A stretch of 64,000 nt of DNA from Andreprevotia sp. IGB-42. GTDB taxonomy: Bacteria; Pseudomonadota; Gammaproteobacteria; Burkholderiales; Chitinibacteraceae. The stretch spans positions 310,001 through 374,000 of the forward strand of contig NZ_WXTX01000004.1 in assembly GCF_009848685.1 (NCBI RefSeq), read 5' to 3'. The position numbers and the translations under genes are program-made. The notes below the pieces were generated by a model that searched no databases, was not told where the DNA came from, and saw nothing but the letters and a program-made list of their open reading frames with translations. Positions 54,055 to 64,000 of the stretch are shown here, in pieces (the stretch's first letter is position 1; each line of letters starts with the position of its first letter).

Positions 54055-55602
54055 ATGCACACACTCGAGCAACTGCTTGCCCCGCTGGGGCTGGCCGACT
54101 GGCGGCACGGCGATACCTGGCCGGCCGCCATCATCAGCGGCCAGGCACATTACCCACCCACGCAGAGCAATGCGCTGTCCAGCCCGATCGACCAAGCCGG
54201 TCACGGCATGCTGCTGACCGCCAGCCAATCCGATAGCGAGCACGCCATCCACGCAGCCAGCCAGGCTTTTGCTCAGTGGCGCTGCGTGCCCTCCCCGCTG
54301 CGGGGCGAACTGGTCCGGCGCATTGCTGTACTGGTACGCGAACGCAAACAGGCGCTGGCGACACTGATCACGCTGGAATCGGGCAAGATCGGCAGTGAAG
54401 CTGCCGGCGAAGTGCAGGAGTGGATCGATATCTGTGATTTTGCCGTGGGCCTTTCGCGTCAGCTATATGGACAGACAATCGCCAGCGAGCGGCCCAGCCA
54501 CCGGCTGATGGAACAGTGGTTGCCGCTGGGGCCGGTGGGGGTGATCAGCGCCTTCAATTTTCCGGTGGCGGTGTGGGCGTGGAACGCCATGCTGGCGCTG
54601 GTATGCGGCGATACGGTGATCTGGAAGCCATCTGCGCAAACCCCGTTGACCGCATTGGCAGCCAGCCGCGTGGTGCTCGATGCAATCGCCGACTTCCCCG
54701 CTGCGCCCGTCGGCCTGATCAGCGTGCTGCAGGGTGATGCCGATATCGGACAGCAGTTGGCAGGTGACCGCCGCCTGCCGCTGATCTCCGCCACCGGCTC
54801 GGTGCGCATGGGGCGGGCAGTGGCACAAACCGTTGCAGCACGGCTGGGGCGCAGCTTGCTGGAGTTGGGTGGCAACAATGCGGCCATCGTCACACCCAGC
54901 GCAGACCTTGATCTGGCGCTGCGCGGCATCGTGTTTGGCGCCGCCGGCACCTGTGGCCAGCGCTGCACCACGCTGCGCCGGCTGATCGTGCACGAATCCA
55001 TTGCCGATGCATTGACCACCAGGCTCATCAACGCCTACGCCAGCCTGAAAATCGGTGACCCGCGCGATCCCGCCGTGCTGGTCGGGCCGTTGATCAACCA
55101 GCGTGCGCTCACCGCCATGCAGCACGCACTGGCTAGCGCCGTGGCGCAAGGCGGGCACACCCTGTACGGCGGCGAAAACGTCAGCGAGCAAGTTCCTGCC
55201 GGGGGCAGCTATGTGCGGCCTGCCATTGTTTCCATGCTGGCGCAAAGCGCCATCGTGCGCGAGGAAACCTTTGCTCCCATCCTGTACCTGCTGCGTTACA
55301 GCCATCTGGATGAAGCGATTGCATTGCAGAACGCCGTGCCACAGGGGCTATCAAGCGCGATTTTCACTACCGATCTGCGCGAGATGGAAGCGTTCATCGG
55401 CCCCGCGGGCTCCGATTGCGGCATCGCCAATGTCAATGCAGGCACCTCGGGTGCAGAAATCGGCGGTGCTTTCGGTGGCGAAAAGGACACCGGCGGCGGG
55501 CGTGAATCCGGCTCCGATTCGTGGAAAGCCTACATGCGTCGCAGCACCAATACCATCAACTACGGCAGCGGCCTGCCGCTGGCGCAAGGCGTACAGTTCT
55601 GA
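54055..55602 (+). CDS. 2-aminoadipate 6-semialdehyde dehydrogenase, antiquitin (ALDH7) type
   Basis: 515 residues, with AAGGAG before the ATG. Oxidises aminoadipate semialdehyde (or its cyclic form, piperideine-6-carboxylate) to 2-aminoadipate with NAD. ALDH motifs: N168 in SAFNFPVAVWAWN, E270 in LLELGGNNA, catalytic C304 in GTCGQRCTTLRR. The C-terminal stretch NVNAGTSGAEIGGAFGGEKD followed by TGGGRESGSDSWKAYMRR is diagnostic of antiquitin (human ALDH7A1, bacterial AmaB). It completes the lysine-catabolic set. An inverted repeat CCGTGCAT/ATGCACGG lies 30-60 bases after the stop but lacks a T run. Confidence 0.93.
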   Translation: MHTLEQLLAPLGLADWRHGDTWPAAIISGQAHYPPTQSNALSSPIDQAGHGMLLTASQSDSEHAIHAASQAFAQWRCVPSPLRGELVRRIAVLVRERKQALATLITLESGKIGSEAAGEVQEWIDICDFAVGLSRQLYGQTIASERPSHRLMEQWLPLGPVGVISAFNFPVAVWAWNAMLALVCGDTVIWKPSAQTPLTALAASRVVLDAIADFPAAPVGLISVLQGDADIGQQLAGDRRLPLISATGSVRMGRAVAQTVAARLGRSLLELGGNNAAIVTPSADLDLALRGIVFGAAGTCGQRCTTLRRLIVHESIADALTTRLINAYASLKIGDPRDPAVLVGPLINQRALTAMQHALASAVAQGGHTLYGGENVSEQVPAGGSYVRPAIVSMLAQSAIVREETFAPILYLLRYSHLDEAIALQNAVPQGLSSAIFTTDLREMEAFIGPAGSDCGIANVNAGTSGAEIGGAFGGEKDTGGGRESGSDSWKAYMRRSTNTINYGSGLPLAQGVQF

Positions 55603-55700
55603 TGCCATGGTGCCGTACCCGGCACACCACTCCGTGCATCCATGCTTAGCAATGCACGGCAATCGCAACATCCGGCATCACCTTGCTTGTCGCGACAAAA

Positions 55701-55720
55701 TGATATGTTATAACATATTA
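55701..55720. promoter_or_regulatory. Zur-like palindrome overlapping the cobW-family promoter
   Basis: ATATGTTA-TAACATAT is a perfect 16-base palindrome at 55703-55718. It resembles Zur boxes built around TGTTATA/TATAACA. A candidate promoter, TTGTCG at 55687 and TATAAC at 55709 (16-base spacer), has its -10 inside it, as expected for repression. It is 35 bases before the start of a COG0523 gene, the class most often controlled by Zur. Confidence 0.6.
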
Positions 55721-55754
55721 AATATTCGACCTCATCACCAAGCCAGGAACGCCC

Positions 55755-56969
55755 ATGCACCTTCGATCCGCTCTTCCCGATTCCCGCCTGCCGGTCACCG
55801 TGCTGTCGGGCTTCCTTGGTGCCGGAAAAACCACCTTGCTCAACCACATCCTGAACAACCGCGATGGCCTGCGCGTGGCCGTCATCGTCAACGACATGTC
55901 CGAGGTCAATATCGATGCACAGCTGGTACGTGACGGCGGTGCGGCACTCGCGCGAGCCGATGAAAAACTGGTGGAAATGAGCAATGGCTGCATCTGCTGC
56001 ACGCTGCGCGAAGACTTGCTGATCGAAATACGCCAGCTGGCAAAGGCTGGCCGGTTTGATTACCTGCTGATCGAATCCACCGGCATCGCAGAACCGTTGC
56101 CGGTAGCGGAAACCTTTACCTTCCGCGATGAAGACGGACAGAGTCTGGCCGACATCGCCCGGCTCGATACCATGGTGACCGTAGTCGATGCATGCAATTT
56201 CCTGCGTGATTACAGCAGCATCGACCTGCTGGCAGACCGGGGAAGCGCACTGGGTGCGGATGACCAGCGCGCGCTGGTCGATCTGCTGGTGGAGCAAGTT
56301 GAGTTCTGCGATGTGCTGGTACTGAACAAGACCGATCTTGTCAGTGCGGCGGAGCTGGCCCGGCTGGAGCACATGCTGCACGCGCTGAACCCGCGCGCCG
56401 ATATCGTGCACAGCCAGTTCGGCGCGCTGCCGCTGCCGCGCGTGCTGGATACCCGGCGCTTTGATTTCGAAGCGGCCGCCAATGCACCGGGCTGGCTGCA
56501 GCAACTGCGCGGCGAATACCTGCCGGAGAGCGCTGAATACGGCATCAGCAGCGTTGTGTACCGCGCCCGCCGGCCATTTCACCCGCAACGGTTCTGGCAA
56601 CTGATCCACCAGTCGTGGCCGGGCGTGATCCGCTCGAAGGGTTATTTCTGGCTGGCCTCACGCCCGCAGTGGGTAGGCAGCTGGTCGCAGGCCGGCGTGC
56701 ATTCCAGCCATGGTGCTGCCGGCATGTGGTGGGCTGCGGTGCCGCGCAAGGATTGGCCGCAGGATGCCGATACGCTACACGAGATCAATACGGACTGGGA
56801 TGCGCGCTATGGTGACCGGCAGCAGGAAATCGTACTGATTGGCCAGCATCTGGATCAGGCCGCACTGTGTGCAGCGCTGGATGCCTGCCTGCTCGATGAT
56901 TGCGAAGCCATGCTGCCCGGCGATATGCTGCCCGATCCATTTCCCGCCTGGCAGCCGGCGGAACAGTGA
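55755..56969 (+). CDS. COG0523-family GTPase, probable zinc metallochaperone (ZigA/ZagA-like)
   Basis: 404 residues. The G1 motif GFLGAGKTT is at 19-27, the metal-binding CICC motif at 79-82 ([11 protein letters not shown]), and NKTD is the G4 motif. A CobW C-terminal domain follows with [21 protein letters not shown] and a histidine- and tryptophan-rich region. Such GTPases deliver zinc to client proteins under zinc limitation; other members handle cobalt for B12. The Zur-like box and absence of cobalamin genes favour the zinc role. Human ZNG1 is the eukaryotic relative. The client is unknown; no duplicated zinc-enzyme gene is next to it. Confidence 0.9.
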   Translation: MHLRSALPDSRLPVTVLSGFLGAGKTTLLNHILNNRDGLRVAVIVNDMSEVNIDAQLVRDGGAALARADEKLVEMSNGCICCTLREDLLIEIRQLAKAGRFDYLLIESTGIAEPLPVAETFTFRDEDGQSLADIARLDTMVTVVDACNFLRDYSSIDLLADRGSALGADDQRALVDLLVEQVEFCDVLVLNKTDLVSAAELARLEHMLHALNPRADIVHSQFGALPLPRVLDTRRFDFEAAANAPGWLQQLRGEYLPESAEYGISSVVYRARRPFHPQRFWQLIHQSWPGVIRSKGYFWLASRPQWVGSWSQAGVHSSHGAAGMWWAAVPRKDWPQDADTLHEINTDWDARYGDRQQEIVLIGQHLDQAALCAALDACLLDDCEAMLPGDMLPDPFPAWQPAEQ

Positions 56970-57004
56970 TCCATAGCGGCCGCCGGAACGTCGCTACGCC
57001 ACCG

Positions 57005-57595
57005 TCAGGCCAGCGGATCGAAAGGCTTGCGTTTCGATGGCGCGAACACCAGCCGCGTACCGGCCAGACGATCATGCAGCAGCTGTTTTTCGCGGTCGGC
57101 AAACGCCCAGAAAAAAGGCGCCAGGAACAAACCGAAGGAGAACCATGCGTACGGAATCCATTGCGGATCGCGCCTTGCCAGCATCCACAGCGGGATCAGA
57201 GGAAACCAGCAAGCAAAGGCCGCAAAAAAGCGTATTGCCGCAGCACGCAGCGATACCGGCTGTCCGTTCACCGCCAGAATGCGCACGCGCCAGGTTTTCA
57301 TCGCCAACGTCTGCCCGCCACGCCGCCAGCACCATGCAAAATAGAAGAAACTCACCGCCATCAACCAGGCGAAGTTGAGCATATGCGCAAACGGCGTATC
57401 GATCACGCCATCTACCTTGACGCCACCCAGCAGCGATTGCAGCACCGCCTGCAAGGCCAGCGCGGGAATGCCCGCCAGCAGGATCACCGGAACCAGCAGC
57501 AGCAGCTCGTACAGCCAGGCAAAAAAACGGCGCCACCAGCCGGCAAGGCGGGGCGCACCGGCAACATTCGCCGGTGCAGGAGTATCTGGGGTCAT
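57005..57595 (-). CDS. RDD-family membrane protein
   Basis: 196 residues with about four membrane segments. The RDD hallmark residues are spread over RLAGWWRRFFAWLYELLLL (first helix), GGQTLAMKTWRVRILAVNG and KQLLHDRLAGTRLVF. The family has been linked to Na+ (Li+, K+)/H+ antiport in one case, but is mostly uncharacterised. Its ATG overlaps the DUF3106 stop by four bases, placing it last in the sigma factor operon. Confidence 0.9.
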   Translation of the reverse strand: MTPDTPAPANVAGAPRLAGWWRRFFAWLYELLLLVPVILLAGIPALALQAVLQSLLGGVKVDGVIDTPFAHMLNFAWLMAVSFFYFAWCWRRGGQTLAMKTWRVRILAVNGQPVSLRAAAIRFFAAFACWFPLIPLWMLARRDPQWIPYAWFSFGLFLAPFFWAFADREKQLLHDRLAGTRLVFAPSKRKPFDPLA

Positions 57596-57987
57596 TGTTG
57601 ATCGTTCTTGGAGCGGCGTGGTTTAGCGGTTTCGGCCTGATGCTCGGCGCGCAGCCTGTCTACGGTGCGCCGGCGCTCTTCTGCCGGCATCGCCTGCAAT
57701 CGCAGGTAATTGGCATGCGCCTGATCGCGCTGTGCCGGGGTGAAGCTGGCCCAGCGCGAAATGCGCTCGCGTACACGCGCCTGTTGCTCTGCTTGCAACG
57801 TCGGATAGCGCTTGGCCACCTTGACGAGGTGCTCGCGCTGCTGCTCGGGCAATGTATTCCATTCGGCGGCCAGCGGCATCAGCAACTGGCGCTGGTCGGC
57901 AGGCAACGCCTGCCACGATGGCACTGCCGCCGAGGCAAACGCCGCGGTAAGCAACAATGCAATAATCAGTGCAAATCTGCTGACCAT
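57592..57987 (-). CDS. DUF3106 secreted protein
   Basis: 131 residues: signal peptide MVSRFALIIALLLTAAFASA, then repeating tryptophan-anchored units (SWQALPADQRQLLMPLAAEW, RYPTLQAEQQARVRERISRW, SFTPAQRDQAHANYLRLQ), the DUF3106 pattern. The C-terminus is strongly charged. It resembles small periplasmic stress sensors with LTxxQ-type helices, but no function is proven. It overlaps the 3' end of the DUF3619 gene by 22 bases and the RDD start by four, so translation is coupled. Confidence 0.88.
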   Translation of the reverse strand: MVSRFALIIALLLTAAFASAAVPSWQALPADQRQLLMPLAAEWNTLPEQQREHLVKVAKRYPTLQAEQQARVRERISRWASFTPAQRDQAHANYLRLQAMPAEERRRTVDRLRAEHQAETAKPRRSKNDQQ

Positions 57988-58328
57988 GCCTGCATCCGGT
58001 TATTGGCAAGCGCTTCCAGCGGAATATCATCCGCCAGCAGCATGGTTTCCAGTTCGCTGTCGCCCTCGCGGCCATGCATCTGCCATGCACCGCCGATGGC
58101 CGCCAGCACGCACAGGGTCACCGCACTGCCCCAGGCAGCCGGATGCGCATGCCAATGCTGGTTGACCCAGCCAGCGATGCCTGCCCAGCGCGGCTGGTTG
58201 GCCGCATGCGACAGCGCCAGCGCCTGGATTTGGTTCAGGCGCGCTTGCGCACGCGCAGACACCGGCAGTTTGTCCAGTTGCTCGGTCACGCGCCGGGCGA
58301 CTTCCGGCTTGGCTTGTTCGGCATTCAT
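57966..58328 (-). CDS. DUF3619 protein, candidate anti-sigma factor
   Basis: 120 residues from the ATG at 58328, with GAGGTG seven bases upstream. The N-terminal 65 residues are helical and charged (ARRVTEQLDKLPVSARAQAR), one membrane segment follows (GSAVTLCVLAAIGGAWQM), and a short acidic tail ends the protein (ELETMLLADDIPLEAL). One membrane span downstream of a sigma factor gene is the usual layout of anti-sigma factors. That role is inference; DUF3619 is known mainly for this gene order in betaproteobacteria. Confidence 0.85.
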   Translation of the reverse strand: MNAEQAKPEVARRVTEQLDKLPVSARAQARLNQIQALALSHAANQPRWAGIAGWVNQHWHAHPAAWGSAVTLCVLAAIGGAWQMHGREGDSELETMLLADDIPLEALANNRMQAWSADLH

Positions 58329-58342
58329 TTGGGCACCTCGTT

Positions 58343-58912
58343 TCATTGGCTGGACCAGCTCACGCCATGCAGGTTGAGCCAAGTGGCCAATGCAGCATTT
58401 GCGCGTGAACAGTGCGTCTTCACGCTGCCTTCGGAACATCCCATCACGGCAGCGGTTTCTGCAACATCCATCTCCTCCCAGTAACGCAGAAGGAAAGCCT
58501 CGCGTTGACGGGTTGGCAACTTGGCAATGCCTTCTTCGATCAGCGCCATCATGCGCGCCTGATCGTGCTCCATCTCGGGGCTGGGCGCCACTGGCTGATT
58601 CGGCAACCATTCGAGTGGATCACTGGTATCGGCTTCCGCATCATCGGACTGGAAAGCCGACAGCAGCACCGTCCAGAACCCGCGGGTTTTCTGGCGGCGG
58701 AAATGATCGCGGATCACGTTCTGCAGGATGCGCTGGAACAACAACGGCAACTCTTCGGCTGGCTTGCCCGCATAGCGGTCGGCCAGGCGCAGCATGGCGT
58801 CCTGCACCAGATCGAGTGCAGTGTCTTCGTCCTGGACGGCAAACATCGCCTGGCGGAACGCCCTGCGTTGCACCGCGCCCAGAAAATCGGACAGCTCTTG
58901 CTGCGTTGCCAG
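58343..58912 (-). CDS. ECF-like RNA polymerase sigma factor, apparent CTG start
   Basis: 189 residues. Region 2 reads QAMFAVQDEDTALDLVQDAM and ELPLLFQRILQNVIRDHFRR; region 4 reads LPTRQREAFLLRYWEEMDV and ETAAVMGCSEGSVKTHCSRA. Family members begin MATQQELSDFL or nearly so; here the codon before GCA-ACG-CAG is CTG (58912), with GAGGAG exactly six bases upstream. No in-frame ATG lies between the last upstream stop and region 2, and the alternative GTG and TTG codons lack a ribosome site. Hence CTG is the best start. The gene heads the sigma-DUF3619-DUF3106-RDD operon. Confidence 0.88.
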   Translation of the reverse strand: MATQQELSDFLGAVQRRAFRQAMFAVQDEDTALDLVQDAMLRLADRYAGKPAEELPLLFQRILQNVIRDHFRRQKTRGFWTVLLSAFQSDDAEADTSDPLEWLPNQPVAPSPEMEHDQARMMALIEEGIAKLPTRQREAFLLRYWEEMDVAETAAVMGCSEGSVKTHCSRANAALATWLNLHGVSWSSQ

Positions 58913-59429
58913 AAATTTCTCCTCAAGCCATATGACCGCCAGGCTGCGCCGTGCAGCCTGCACGCAATGAGACAGCCCGATTGCATTGCCTGCCTGGCCG
59001 GGCAAGCTGCGCGCCTGCGGGCGTCGATGCTAACAAACACCTGCCGTTCAAGCCAGAAGAACTTGCCAGATGCGGAATGATCGGCTATTTTCCCCGGTTC
59101 ACACCCGAAACAGATTTGCACCGGCGCCCTACCCCGGGCGTCACACACCGACCAGCACACGCGCTTACCAGCGCAGCCGGCGTAGCGCATTCCACAAGAA
59201 AGTCGCCACGCAGCACGCCCGGGAATAGGGCTACGGCCCTAAAGAGCCAAGGGACAAGCGGCCTGCCGCAGTGACCGAACACCATGGGATACCCGCGCCA
59301 CCGCGCGAGCATCCGACCCGCCAGCACGCCCGCAGGCGGATCACCCGGTGATGAGGCGCAGCATGCACGCAGACTCGAACTGAATGGACGGCAGTTTTTT
59401 CCGCCCAAACTGCATACTAGGGGTGCACC
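58913..59429. other. Region between the divergent sigma factor operon and ilvB
   Basis: About 515 bases that must hold both promoters and any ilv leader. A hairpin TAGGGC-TACG-GCCCTA lies near 59227-59242, without T run. A tiny open frame (MRRSMHADSN) near 59350 lacks the isoleucine, leucine or valine codons expected of an attenuator peptide. ilvB itself has AGGGG eight bases before its ATG. No clear attenuator, riboswitch or promoter was recognised. Confidence 0.4.
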
Positions 59430-61196
59430 ATGGAGATTTCAGGCGCTGAAATCGTCTCCCGCTGCCTTGCTGAAGAGAACGTCGAATTCGTATTCGGCTA
59501 TCCCGGCGGCGCGGTCCTGGAAATTTACGATTCCATCTTCAAGCAAGAAAAATTCAAGCACGTGCTGGTTCGTCACGAGCAAGCCGCTGTCCACGCTGCC
59601 GATGCGTATTCGCGCTCGAGCAACAAGGTCGGCGTGGCCCTCGTCACATCCGGCCCGGGCGCAACCAATGCACTGACCGGCATTGCCACTGCCTATATGG
59701 ATTCGATTCCGCTGGTGGTGATTTCCGGCCAGGTGCCATCGAACGCCATCGGCCTCGATGCATTCCAGGAAGTGGACATGATCGGCTGCTCGCGCCCGAT
59801 CGTGAAACACAACTTCCTGGTGAAGGACGTGCGCGATCTCGCCACCACTTTCAAGAAAGCCTTCCATATCGCCGCAACCGGCCGCCCCGGCCCGGTGGTC
59901 ATCGACATCCCCAAGGATGTAACGATGGCCAAGACCGAGTTCAGCTACCCGGAATCGGTCACCATCCGCAGCTACAACCCGCCGGTGAAAGGCCATCCAG
60001 GCCAGATCAAGAAAGCGGCCCAGCTGCTGGCTGAAGCCAAGCGCCCGTATATCTACGTGGGCGGCGGCGCCGTACAGGGCGGCGCATCCGCGCAGGTTAC
60101 CGAGCTGGTGCGCCTGCTGGGTGTGCCGTGCACCAACACGCTGATGGGCCTGGGCGCGCTCGACGGCAACGATCCGCACTTCGTCGGCATGCTGGGCATG
60201 CACGGCACCTACGAAGCCAACCTGGCGATGCAGTACTGTGACGTGCTGATCGCCATCGGCGCCCGCTTCGACGACCGCGTGATCTCGTCGCCCAGCCAGT
60301 TCCTGTCCAGCCCGAAGAAGATCGTCCACATCGACATCGATCCGTCCTCGATCGCCAAGCGCGTGAAAGTGGACGTGCCCATCGTCGGCGATGTGAAATA
60401 CGTGCTGAACGACCTGATCGCGGTGCTGAAAGAACAGAACATGCGCCCGAACGCGGATGCGCTGGCCAACTGGTGGAAGCAGATCGACGAATGGCGCAAA
60501 CCCAATTCGCTGCTGTACACGCCATCGACCGAAGTGATCAAGCCGCAATCGGTGATCGAAGCACTGTGGCAGGTAACCAATGGCGAAGCCATCGTCACGT
60601 CCGACGTCGGCCAGCACCAGATGTGGGCGGCGCAGTACTACAAGTTCCGCCGTCCCAAGCAGTGGATCAACTCCGGCGGCCTCGGCACCATGGGCTTCGG
60701 TCTGCCTGCCGCGATGGGCGCGCAACTGGCCAACCCGAACGCGCAGGTGGCCTGCGTGACCGGTGAAGGCTCGATCCAGATGAACATCCAGGAACTGTCC
60801 ACCTGCAAGCAGTACCACACCCCGGTGAAGGTGCTGTCGCTGAACAACCGCTACCTGGGCATGGTGCGCCAGTGGCAGGAGTTCTTCTACGGCACGCGTT
60901 ATTCCGAGTCGTACATGGATGCGCTGCCCGACTTCGTGAAGATCGCCGAGGCCTATGGCCACGTCGGCTTCAAGGTCGAGAACCCGGCCGATGTGGAGCC
61001 GGTACTGAAAGAAGCTTTCGGCCCGTCACTGAAAGAGCGCCTGGTGTTCATCGACTTCCGTACCGATCAGCGCGAGAACGTGTTCCCGATGATCCAGAAC
61101 GGCCGTGGCCTGAACCAGATGGACCTGCCTGAACATATGCGCGGCATGCAGCAGACGCCGTTTGAAAACAACCGTGACTACGGCAACCTGTGCTGA
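59430..61196 (+). CDS. ilvB: Acetolactate synthase large subunit
   Basis: 588 residues. It condenses pyruvate with pyruvate or 2-oxobutyrate in isoleucine, valine and leucine synthesis. The thiamine-diphosphate glutamate is E50 in LVRHEQAAVHAADAYSR, after VFGYPGGAVLEIYD. The C-terminal thiamine-binding motif reads TGEGSIQMNIQELSTC, with glutamate in place of the more common aspartate of GDGS, a variant also familiar in betaproteobacteria. It is followed after 13 bases by the small subunit gene and then ilvC. Confidence 0.95.
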   Translation: MEISGAEIVSRCLAEENVEFVFGYPGGAVLEIYDSIFKQEKFKHVLVRHEQAAVHAADAYSRSSNKVGVALVTSGPGATNALTGIATAYMDSIPLVVISGQVPSNAIGLDAFQEVDMIGCSRPIVKHNFLVKDVRDLATTFKKAFHIAATGRPGPVVIDIPKDVTMAKTEFSYPESVTIRSYNPPVKGHPGQIKKAAQLLAEAKRPYIYVGGGAVQGGASAQVTELVRLLGVPCTNTLMGLGALDGNDPHFVGMLGMHGTYEANLAMQYCDVLIAIGARFDDRVISSPSQFLSSPKKIVHIDIDPSSIAKRVKVDVPIVGDVKYVLNDLIAVLKEQNMRPNADALANWWKQIDEWRKPNSLLYTPSTEVIKPQSVIEALWQVTNGEAIVTSDVGQHQMWAAQYYKFRRPKQWINSGGLGTMGFGLPAAMGAQLANPNAQVACVTGEGSIQMNIQELSTCKQYHTPVKVLSLNNRYLGMVRQWQEFFYGTRYSESYMDALPDFVKIAEAYGHVGFKVENPADVEPVLKEAFGPSLKERLVFIDFRTDQRENVFPMIQNGRGLNQMDLPEHMRGMQQTPFENNRDYGNLC

Positions 61197-61209
61197 GGAA
61201 GGAGTGAAC

Positions 61210-62771
<1,562 letters not shown>

Positions 62772-62796
62772 TCCAACCCGATCAGTTGTCAGCAGA

Positions 62797-62824
62797 ACGG
62801 CCAGCCACAAGCTGGCCGTTTTTC
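62797..62824 (+). terminator. Rho-independent terminator of ilvBHC
   Basis: AACGGCCAGC, loop CACAA, GCTGGCCGTT then TTT. A second stem, AACTGATC/GATCAGTT, lies just before it and overlaps the ilvC stop. Confidence 0.85.
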
Positions 62825-62919
62825 ATTCTTGCCGCCCCGGATAAACAACCGATGCGAAACAGGGTGATCTGGCATGTGTCGCGCGTAGCCTGACCCGGGA
62901 AAAACAACCGGCAGTTCAC

Positions 62920-64000
62920 TCAAAAACTGACAAACGCCGCTTCATCCACTTCTTCATCACCGGAATCGAGCGAGATCACGCGCTGGCGCTCGTCACTGTC
63001 TGCCGCCGCCCTGGTCTTGCTGCGTTTGGCGGTAGCGCTCACCCGTTGCCCGGTACGGAAGAAGCCGATCACTTCCTGCAGCTGCAACGCCTGCGCGCTC
63101 ATTTCCTCGGCAGTCGCGGAAAGCTGTTCGGAGGCAGATGCATTCATCTGCGTGGTCTGCGCCAATTGGGTGACTGCCGAGTTGATCTGTGTGAGGCCTG
63201 TGGTCTGCTCGCGTGATGCAGCAGAGATTTCCTGCACCAGATCCGCGGTCTTGCGGATGGCCGGCACCATCGCCCCCAGCAGCGATCCGGCACGCTCGGC
63301 CAGCTCCACGCTATCTGTCGCCAGCGTGCCGATTTCCTGTGCGGCCACCTGGCTGCGCTCGGCAAGCTTGCGCACTTCCACTGCCACCACCGCAAAGCCC
63401 TTGCCATGTTCGCCGGCCCTTGCCGCTTCGATCGCAGCATTGAGCGCCAGCAGGTTGGTCTGATAGGCAATGTCGTCGACGATGCCGATCTTGCCGGCAA
63501 TCTGCCGCATGGCAGCGACTGTCTGGCGTACCGCATCGCCGCCGTCGCCCGCATCGCTGGCAGACTGGCTGGCCATGCCATCGGTCACCTTGGCGTTGTC
63601 CGAGTTCTGCGCCACCGTGGCGGTGATTTCCTCGACCGCGGCGCTGGTCTCCTCCACGTTGGCCGCCTGCTCGGATGCATTTTGCGACAGCGACTGCGCA
63701 GATGCCGATATCTGCTCGGATGCCGATGCCAATGCCCCGGCAGAGGTACTGACGTCACCGATCACCTGCTTGAGCTGCCGCACCATCTGGCGGATGTTGT
63801 ACAGCATGCTGATGGTATCGCCCTGGCGTACCGGCACGGTCACGGTGAGATCGCCTTTGGCAACCTGCGCCAGGATATTGGATGCAGTCTGCAATTGCAG
63901 GATCAGTTGCTGCACGCTGTACATCATGCTGCGGGTGTCATCGCCACGCAGCTGCACATTGAGCGATGTATCGCCGTCGGCCACTTTTTTCATGATGCGC
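62920..64000 (-). CDS. Methyl-accepting chemotaxis protein, C-terminal part
   Basis: The minus-strand frame is open from the window edge to the stop at 62920 (at least 360 residues), so the N-terminal sensor and membrane segments are outside. HAMP-like segments ([40 protein letters not shown]) lead into the signalling domain. The hairpin tip [20 protein letters not shown] and [20 protein letters not shown] binds CheA/CheW. Two HAMP-like units in a row suggest a receptor with repeated HAMP domains. The C-terminus ends [12 protein letters not shown], without a CheR/CheB-binding pentapeptide. Confidence 0.92.
   Translation of the reverse strand, partial: RIMKKVADGDTSLNVQLRGDDTRSMMYSVQQLILQLQTASNILAQVAKGDLTVTVPVRQGDTISMLYNIRQMVRQLKQVIGDVSTSAGALASASEQISASAQSLSQNASEQAANVEETSAAVEEITATVAQNSDNAKVTDGMASQSASDAGDGGDAVRQTVAAMRQIAGKIGIVDDIAYQTNLLALNAAIEAARAGEHGKGFAVVAVEVRKLAERSQVAAQEIGTLATDSVELAERAGSLLGAMVPAIRKTADLVQEISAASREQTTGLTQINSAVTQLAQTTQMNASASEQLSATAEEMSAQALQLQEVIGFFRTGQRVSATAKRSKTRAAADSDERQRVISLDSGDEEVDEAAFVSF

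Noticed and set aside
59350-59382. Ten-codon frame before ilvB as a possible attenuator peptide
   Set aside because: It has no isoleucine, leucine or valine codons and no antiterminator or terminator pair follows it.

Overview
The window reads as chromosome of a GC-rich betaproteobacterium, most likely a chitin-degrading member of the Neisseriales (Chitinibacteraceae/Chromobacteriaceae type). This is inferred from gene content: a large secreted GH18 chitinase, the sigma factor-DUF3619-DUF3106-RDD operon and the ubiJ-ubiE-DUF971 group, both typical of betaproteobacteria, and many close matches to betaproteobacterial family consensus. No rRNA, complete insertion sequence or prophage was seen.

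Layout. 0-5 kb: ubiquinone genes (ubiJ fragment, ubiE, DUF971) diverge from phoB-phoR, which has a candidate Pho box, followed by transaldolase. 5-8 kb: a 945-residue two-CBM chitinase. 8.7-10.5 kb: a QueD-like enzyme and a VanZ-like membrane protein. 10.5-17.1 kb: a polyamine ABC transporter (potG-potH-potI and potF, all minus strand) split by a wrecked type I-E CRISPR-Cas locus: ten repeats join directly to a frameshifted cas3 that lacks its 3' part, with no cascade genes, cas1, cas2 or leader. 17.3-23.2 kb: dgt, a small lipoprotein, an oxidoreductase, a PTR1-like pteridine reductase with an endonuclease-family gene, a MidA methyltransferase and an elongator tRNA-Met. 23.3-29.7 kb: a KGG protein, a DUF1501/DUF1800 secreted pair and a long KatE catalase. 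29.8-34.4 kb: a candidate structured RNA, then miaB, a YecA-like gene, phoH and ybeY.

34.4-44.4 kb is a sulfur-acquisition island on the minus strand: sulfate transporter (sbp-cysT-cysW-cysA), a molbindin, and an alkanesulfonate operon (ssuE, two tandem ssuA paralogues, ssuD, ssuC, ssuB). It diverges from a marR-DHA2 efflux pair whose promoter, palindromic operator and start codon overlap. 46.6-50 kb: a LysR regulator, corC and lnt. 50.2-55.6 kb: a set matching lysine breakdown through aminoadipate semialdehyde (short DUF1338 protein, two periplasmic binding-like proteins, saccharopine dehydrogenase-like protein, antiquitin-type aldehyde dehydrogenase). 55.7-57 kb: a COG0523 metallochaperone GTPase behind a Zur-like palindrome. 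57-58.9 kb: the sigma factor operon, apparently starting from CTG. 59.4-62.8 kb: ilvB-ilvH-ilvC. The window ends inside a methyl-accepting chemotaxis protein gene.

The strongest signals for follow-up are the CRISPR-cas3 fusion inside the polyamine locus, the lysine-catabolic cluster with its paired periplasmic proteins, the near-leaderless marR control region, and the CTG-initiated sigma factor. I did not find a clearly new multi-gene defence or mobile system.
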